Part shown: positions 5,179-8,457 of the stretch, in pieces
How the letters are laid out: each line of letters begins with the position of its first letter
Numbering within the stretch: position 1 is the stretch's first letter
Source of the DNA: an uncultured Chloroflexaceae bacterium
Lineage (GTDB): Bacteria > Chloroflexota > Chloroflexia > Chloroflexales > Chloroflexaceae
Direction: 5' to 3'
NCBI GenBank assembly: GCA_937141995.1
Contig: CAKZQX010000512.1
Span: forward strand, 1 to 8,457
Length of the DNA: 8,457 bases
Position numbers and translations under genes: made by a program
The notes under the pieces: generated by a model
What the model was told of the DNA's origin: nothing
Databases searched by the model: none
Seen by the model: only the letters and a program-made list of their open reading frames with translations

Positions 5179-6222
5179 ATGCGTTCAAAGAGTGATACAC
5201 TGACGCCGCAACTGCACAACGGGGAATGGCGCACGGCCGTGGCGAAATACCAGCGCCCGGACCTGCGGCGTAGTCTCCGGCAGATTGCCAATACGTTTAT
5301 TCCCTATTTCGCGCTATGGTACCTCATGTACCTCAGTCTGGACTATTCCTACTGGTTAACGCTGGGACTGGCACTGGTAGCGGGTGGGTTGCTGGTGCGG
5401 ATTTTTATTATTTTCCATGACTGCTGTCATGGCTCATTTCTATCATCTCGCAAAGCCAATGAAATACTCGGCGTTATCGCCGGGGTTCTCACTTTTACTT
5501 CATACCATCAGTGGCGGCATAGCCATGCCATCCATCATGCCACCTCGGGCGACCTGGATCATCGCGGCGTTGGTGATGTATACACGATGACCGTTGACGA
5601 ATATCGTAATGCATCACGCTTCCAGCAGGTGCGGTATCGCCTGTTTCGCCACCCGCTGGTCCTCCTGGGCCTGGGGCCGCTGTATACGTTCCTGGTAAAA
5701 AACCGCCTGTGCAGCAAGCATGATCGCCGGAAAGAACGGTACAGCGTCTATGGCACTAATCTGGCCTTGCTGGGGTTGCTGCTGCTTGGTACATGGATTA
5801 TCGGCCTGCCGGAGTTTCTGATGATCCAACTGCCGGTGTTGCTGGTTGCCGCGACCGCCGGTGTCTGGCTCTTCTATGTGCAGCATCAGTTTGAAGATGC
5901 CTACTGGGAACATAATGAGTCATGGGATTTTGCGACCGCCTCTCTGCATGGCAGTTCCTACTTTAAACTGCCGCCGGTCTTGCAGTGGTTTAGTGGCAAC
6001 ATCGGGCTGCATCATATTCACCATCTGAGCCCCCGCATTCCGAACTACCATCTTCAGCAGTGTCACGACGAGACGCCGCTCTTCCAGGATGTCCATACGC
6101 TCACCCTCCGGTCGAGCCTGAAGACGCTCTCGTTCCACCTCTGGGATGCGGAGCAGGGCAAGATGATTAGCTTTCGGCAGCTTCATGCTACCGCGCCGCT
6201 GCGGACGGTTGTCCCGGAATAG
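5179..6222 (+). CDS. Membrane-bound fatty acid desaturase (347 aa)
   Basis: This is an integral-membrane di-iron desaturase that introduces a double bond into lipid acyl chains using O2 and reduced electron carrier. The three histidine clusters are HDCCHGS (His80, His84), HSHAIHH (His114, 116, 119, 120) and GLHHIHH (His278, 279, 281, 282). The last is followed by LSPRIPNY, typical of the DesA/omega-6 (delta-12-like) group. A QHQFEDAYWE segment (His236) precedes the third box, as in this group. Hydrophobic pairs lie at about 37-78 and 195-235. Length suits the family. The ATG at 5179 was chosen for its GAAGGAAAG ribosome binding site and normal N terminus. Frames open further upstream run through the promoter. 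The gene follows the two-component operon and its terminator and is probably regulated by it to keep membranes fluid in the cold. Exact regiospecificity cannot be read from sequence. Confidence 0.93.
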   Translation: MRSKSDTLTPQLHNGEWRTAVAKYQRPDLRRSLRQIANTFIPYFALWYLMYLSLDYSYWLTLGLALVAGGLLVRIFIIFHDCCHGSFLSSRKANEILGVIAGVLTFTSYHQWRHSHAIHHATSGDLDHRGVGDVYTMTVDEYRNASRFQQVRYRLFRHPLVLLGLGPLYTFLVKNRLCSKHDRRKERYSVYGTNLALLGLLLLGTWIIGLPEFLMIQLPVLLVAATAGVWLFYVQHQFEDAYWEHNESWDFATASLHGSSYFKLPPVLQWFSGNIGLHHIHHLSPRIPNYHLQQCHDETPLFQDVHTLTLRSSLKTLSFHLWDAEQGKMISFRQLHATAPLRTVVPE

Positions 6223-6268
6223 GACCAGATTTACGGTATAGTGTGCGCAACCATGGCTTGTGCCGTTT

Positions 6269-6302
6269 GGTGGGGCGAATGATCGTTCGCCCCGCCATTT
6301 TT
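6269..6302 (+). terminator. Rho-independent terminator after the desaturase gene
   Basis: An 11-bp stem (6269-6279 with 6286-6296, one G-T wobble; core GGGGCGAA/TTCGCCCC) with a 6-nt loop is followed by A and five T (6298-6302). It is placed 46 bp past the desaturase stop. The stem core resembles dispersed GC-rich dyads, so it may have spread as a repeat. Confidence 0.85.
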
Positions 6303-6503
6303 GCGCGCTCGGGTACACTTTGTGCTATATGGCTTTGTTTTCTATGCTCTATCTTTTCCGTCTGATCCCGTTTCTCTCCCACTTGGCAACGGTAATGTTC
6401 CACAAATATCCCTCCTTTGCACATCGACATGCCGGTCAAGATAGAGTACACTGAGAACAGAACTGAGGACAAACAAATTACTTGTGCGTGAAATTTTTAA
6501 TTG
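6303..6503. other. Spacer with no supported gene
   Basis: This pyrimidine-rich stretch between the desaturase terminator and the next promoter shows no frame with a ribosome binding site and no convincing structured RNA. Confidence 0.5.
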
Positions 6504-6532
6504 TGGACAGGGGTGTCCCGCGAGCATATACA
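6504..6532 (+). promoter_or_regulatory. Sigma70-type promoter for the glycogen-binding-domain gene
   Basis: TGGACA (6504-6509, five of six matches to TTGACA) and TATACA (6527-6532) are separated by exactly 17 bp. Transcription would begin near 6539, about 100 nt before the ATG at 6638. It is the best-formed promoter in the window. Confidence 0.7.
6505..6520. promoter_or_regulatory. Palindrome overlapping the -35 box (candidate operator, copy 1)
   Basis: GGACAGGGGTGTCCCG contains the dyad GGACA-N4-TGTCC and covers most of the -35 box. A near-identical sequence recurs 59 bp downstream. A bound protein here would block RNA polymerase, so a repressor site is the simplest reading. Confidence 0.5.
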
Positions 6533-6554
6533 ATGGCGTGTATCAACAACAGCA

Positions 6555-6585
6555 GGGAGTCAGGGACAGTGTTGTCCCGGCTCCC
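6555..6585 (+). promoter_or_regulatory. Leader hairpin carrying palindrome copy 2
   Basis: GGGACA (6563-6568) pairs with TGTCCC (6573-6578) around a GTGT loop, extended beyond a small internal loop by GGGAG (6555-6559) with CTCCC (6581-6585). The core GGACAGTGTTGTCCCG (6564-6579) differs from copy 1 at two positions. It lies in the transcribed leader; only a TT follows, so it is not a clear terminator. It could be a second operator or a leader RNA structure. Confidence 0.5.
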
Positions 6586-6637
6586 TTAACTCATTGTGGA
6601 GGAGTGTTTTAAAATACCCAACGAAGGAGTGAGAGGT

Positions 6638-7048
6638 ATGCTTGTGAAGGAGAGCGTAGCGGGAGATGGGTATAAGATGCATGTGACGTTTGCCCTACCT
6701 GCATCAATCTGGGCCGATACGATCTATCTGGTGGGGGATTTCAATAACTGGAACACAAAGGAAACACCGCTGCAATTAGATGGCGATAACTGGAGTGTTA
6801 CGCTGAAACTTGATACGAACCAGGTCTATCAATATCGTTACCTGGTCAATGATACGGAGTGGATGAGCGACTGGAATGTCGATGGTTCGGTTGAGCAGGC
6901 AGGTATTACAACCTCGATTGTGGTTACGCAGTTGCCTGCGGAGCGTTACCCGGTGCAACCACGCGATACGGATGTCATAGAACCCGCGCCACTGCGGTTG
7001 CCGTCGCCGCTATCACCGACCGCGCTGCCCCAGACCCGGACCTGGTAG
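6638..7048 (+). CDS. Stand-alone glycogen-binding (CBM48/AMPK-type) domain protein, 136 aa
   Basis: The ATG at 6638 has AAGGAG eight bases upstream. An earlier in-frame GTG at 6596 is less well placed. Residues about 14-85 form one isoamylase-N/AMPK glycogen-binding-like fold: a first strand VTFALP, then IYLVGDFNNW (29-38), a WSVTLKL strand (52-58), YQYRYLV (64-70) and the tryptophan-bearing WMSDWNVD (75-82). Trp38, Trp52 and Trp75/79 match the usual sugar-stacking positions. The rest (about 98-136) is Pro-rich and probably disordered. There is no catalytic domain, signal peptide or membrane helix. CBM48 usually precedes GH13 branching or debranching enzymes. Lone copies are known in bacteria and are thought to bind glycogen or to bridge proteins. 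Its own regulated promoter suggests conditional expression. Binding of glycogen is inferred. Confidence 0.85.
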   Translation: MLVKESVAGDGYKMHVTFALPASIWADTIYLVGDFNNWNTKETPLQLDGDNWSVTLKLDTNQVYQYRYLVNDTEWMSDWNVDGSVEQAGITTSIVVTQLPAERYPVQPRDTDVIEPAPLRLPSPLSPTALPQTRTW

Positions 7049-7090
7049 TCAACGTTTCAACATGCGTCAGGCATCAGTCCTGCATATAAA

Positions 7091-7131
7091 AACCTCCCGC
7101 AGGTGTCCAGAGAGGCAGCCTGCGGGAGGTT
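7091..7131. terminator. Strong hairpin terminator, probably bidirectional
   Basis: A 13-bp perfect stem (7091-7103 with 7119-7131, ends AACCTCCCGC/GCGGGAGGTT) has a 15-nt loop. On the plus strand it is followed by a weak T-rich tail (CTGTTTGTT). On the minus strand it is followed by TTTTTATATG, a good T-tract. It lies 42 bp after the CBM48 gene stop. Confidence 0.75.
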
Positions 7132-7140
7132 CTGTTTGTT

Positions 7141-7320
7141 AGAGACTGTCTGATACCAATTTGCTGCCAAACCTGCAAGAAAACCACGAAGGCCACGAAG
7201 CGCGCGAAGGAATAAACCTGACTCATACACGCGATCACACCCGATGTGCCGCTGTTCACGTTCCTTCGTGTTCTTCGTGGTTGGTCTGAATGTTTGCAGT
7301 TTGGACGTCAAATTGGTATG
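7141..7320. mobile_element. MITE-like foldback element, right end apparently truncated
   Basis: The left end reads AGAGACTGTCTGA, identical to the first 13 bases of the element at 141-314, then ATACCAATTTG (7153-7163). The latter recurs inverted as CAAATTGGTAT (7309-7319). Inner arms also pair: 7182-7200 with 7264-7282 match at 17 of 19 positions and carry the AACCACGAAG...CACGAAG motif typical of widely dispersed bacterial repeats, whose translations give NHEEHEG. The matching right-end CAGACAGTCTC is absent. The sequence instead passes directly into a PEP synthase fragment. No transposase is present. I read it as a non-autonomous element that lost its right tip during a rearrangement. Confidence 0.65.
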
Positions 7321-7322
7321 AA

Positions 7323-7409
7323 GGGGTGATGTTCACGATTGATACCGAGACTGGCTTCCCCGATCTGGGGGTGATCGATGTCAAAGAGCGAGTGGCCGAA
7401 GTTGAGTAA
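7323..7409 (+). pseudogene. Remnant resembling PEP synthase (pyruvate, water dikinase) fragment
   Basis: Directly after the truncated MITE-like element the plus strand reads GVMFTIDTETGFPD, which matches the near-invariant SGVMF(S/T)IDTE(T/S)GF segment of the nucleotide-binding domain of phosphoenolpyruvate synthase (PpsA). The following LGVIDVKERVAEVE and a stop at 7407-7409 do not match the expected continuation (VVxIxAxWGLGE), so the tail is either out of register or from other DNA. An intact enzyme has nearly 800 residues; here 28 codons remain. There is no start signal. The identification rests on one short but very conserved motif. Confidence 0.5.
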
Positions 7410-7432
7410 ACGTAGAAGTGAGCGAGTGTAGT

Positions 7433-8416
7433 ATGTTTCTTGCCGGTGATATTGGTGGCACGACAACCACGCTGGCGGTGTATGATCCTGCGACGGGACC
7501 ACGCGCGCCGCATGCCCAGGCGGATTTTCGCAGCGCCGACTATCCCGACCTGCCGACCATGATGCACGCGTTTTGCTCAGGGCGGGATCTGCCGATCGAG
7601 CGGGCCATCTTTGCCGTCGCCGGCCCGGTCATCGAGGGCCGGGTCGAGATGACCAACCTGCACTGGGTATTGGCAGAAGATGACCTGCAGGAAGCGTTAC
7701 ACCTGGACGGGGTAGAGATCATGAATGTTCTGGAGGCGCTGGCCTGCGCGGTGCCCTACCTTGAAGCAGAAGAAGTCGAAACGCTACACCCCGGTGAGCC
7801 GGCACCGACCGGGCCGATTGGCGTGATCGCGCCGGGCACCGGGCTGGGGCAGGCGTTCCTCGTCTGGGATGGCGAACGCCACCAGCCCTATCCTTCCGAG
7901 GGCGGGCATGCCGACTTTGCGCCCCGAAATGAGTGGGAGCGTCGATTGTTGCACTACCTCGAAGGATGCTTTGACCATGTCAGCTATGAGCACGTCTGCT
8001 CCGGGATGGGCCTGCCCAACATCTATGATTATCTCAAAGTGAGCGATTTCGCCGATGACCCCGACTGGCTGGCGGCGCAACTGGCCGAGGCCCGCGATCC
8101 CACCCCCGTGATCGTCAACGCTGCGCTGAACACCACCCGCGCCTGCCCGCTTTGCACCGCGACACTCAACGTCTTTGTCTCGATCCTCGGCGCGGAGGCG
8201 GACAATCTGGCCCTGAAGATCTTTGCGATGGGGGGCATTTACCTGGGGGGTGGCATGCCGCCCAAAATGCTACCTGCGCTGCGGCAGAAGCAATTTTTGC
8301 AGGCATTCCAGAACAAGGGCCGTCTGTCCGGTTTTATGGATCGGATACCGGTGCGCGTTATTCTGCATCCGGCAGCCGCCTTCCTGGGGATGGCATGCCG
8401 CGGACTGGGATTGTAG
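7433..8416 (+). CDS. glk: Glucokinase (E. coli Glk family), 327 aa, with catalytic Asp replaced by Val
   Basis: Hexokinase-fold ATP:glucose kinase making glucose-6-phosphate in the cytoplasm. The N-terminal phosphate loop is GDIGGTTTTLA (E. coli GDVGGTNARLA). The product aligns end to end with E. coli Glk at nearly the same length: AMTNLHW-like segment, GVIAPGTGLGQA, SEGGHADFAP (Glu156, His159, glucose ligands), HVSYEHVCSGMGL (Glu186), the MGGIYLGGG adenosine site and a C-terminal FMDRIPVRVI. The glucose-binding Asn98 is kept, but the next residue, the catalytic base (E. coli Asp100), is Val99 (codon GTT, 7727-7729). ATG 7433 was chosen because it places the first strand as in the family; GTG 7418 is an in-frame alternative and neither has a strong ribosome binding site. 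A further gene starts 23 bp downstream, probably in the same operon. Family assignment is secure; activity is doubtful. Confidence 0.92.
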   Translation: MFLAGDIGGTTTTLAVYDPATGPRAPHAQADFRSADYPDLPTMMHAFCSGRDLPIERAIFAVAGPVIEGRVEMTNLHWVLAEDDLQEALHLDGVEIMNVLEALACAVPYLEAEEVETLHPGEPAPTGPIGVIAPGTGLGQAFLVWDGERHQPYPSEGGHADFAPRNEWERRLLHYLEGCFDHVSYEHVCSGMGLPNIYDYLKVSDFADDPDWLAAQLAEARDPTPVIVNAALNTTRACPLCTATLNVFVSILGAEADNLALKIFAMGGIYLGGGMPPKMLPALRQKQFLQAFQNKGRLSGFMDRIPVRVILHPAAAFLGMACRGLGL

Positions 8417-8439
8417 ATTAAAGTCAAACGAGGTTATCA

Positions 8440-8457
8440 ATGCGTGTTGGATTGGTA
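8440..8457 (+). CDS. Start of a further gene (MRVGLV...), cut by the window end
   Basis: ATG at 8440 follows an ACGAGG ribosome binding site (about 8428-8433) and lies 23 bp after the glucokinase stop, so it is probably co-transcribed. Only MRVGLV is visible. This is how many Rossmann-fold proteins begin, including 6-phosphogluconate dehydrogenase, which would fit next to glucokinase. Six residues do not allow an assignment. Confidence 0.5.

Noticed and set aside
7182..7282. CRISPR-like reading of the CACGAAG repeats
   Set aside because: Only two inverted copies of one motif exist, with no regular spacers or array, so a foldback repeat explains them.
7256..7567. Minus-strand 103-aa frame ending in NHEEHEGT
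   Set aside because: The HEEHEG string is the standard translation of the dispersed CACGAAG repeat, and the rest is antisense to the glucokinase N terminus.

Overview
The window is about 8.5 kb of moderately GC-rich bacterial DNA. It has short leaders, many short dispersed inverted-repeat elements, truncated gene remnants and compact plus-strand genes. The style (GxxxG-tailed Rpn-type remnant, repeat-rich spacers, HisKA_3/NarL two-component pair, E. coli-type glucokinase) would suit a filamentous Chloroflexota relative, but no marker gene fixes the phylum, so this is a weak inference. No rRNA, tRNA or CRISPR array was seen.

Left part (1-1445) is decayed DNA. It holds a minus-strand remnant of an Rpn/PD-(D/E)XK-type protein tail, a short octamer array, a 173-bp MITE-like element with perfect 16-bp terminal inverted repeats, and the middle of a P-type Ca2+-type ATPase abutting that element and broken at both ends. 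A perfect 25-bp inverted repeat with a 3-nt loop and a roughly 430-bp spacer follow.

The centre (1446-6302) holds five intact genes: a 70-aa unknown protein, a 157-aa discoidin-like beta-sandwich protein, a large polytopic HisKA_3 sensor kinase, a NarL/FixJ response regulator 2 bp downstream, and, past a clean terminator, a membrane fatty acid desaturase. A kinase-regulator pair beside a desaturase recalls the Bacillus DesK-DesR-des membrane-fluidity system. The kinase is unusual. It looks like a tandem duplication of a six-helix membrane module plus DHp helix, in which the first DHp has lost its phospho-histidine (Ser213) and has no ATPase, while the second (His493) is complete.

The right part (6303-8457) holds a well-formed promoter with a palindrome over its -35 box, a small stand-alone glycogen-binding (CBM48/AMPK-type) protein, a strong terminator, and a second MITE-like element fused to a remnant of PEP synthase. 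A full-length glucokinase follows in which the catalytic aspartate of the Asn-Asp motif is replaced by valine, then the first codons of a further gene. Glycogen binding, a PEP synthase remnant and glucokinase together suggest a central carbon/storage neighbourhood. The two MITE-like elements share the same 13-bp left end, and both mark points where genes have been cut.
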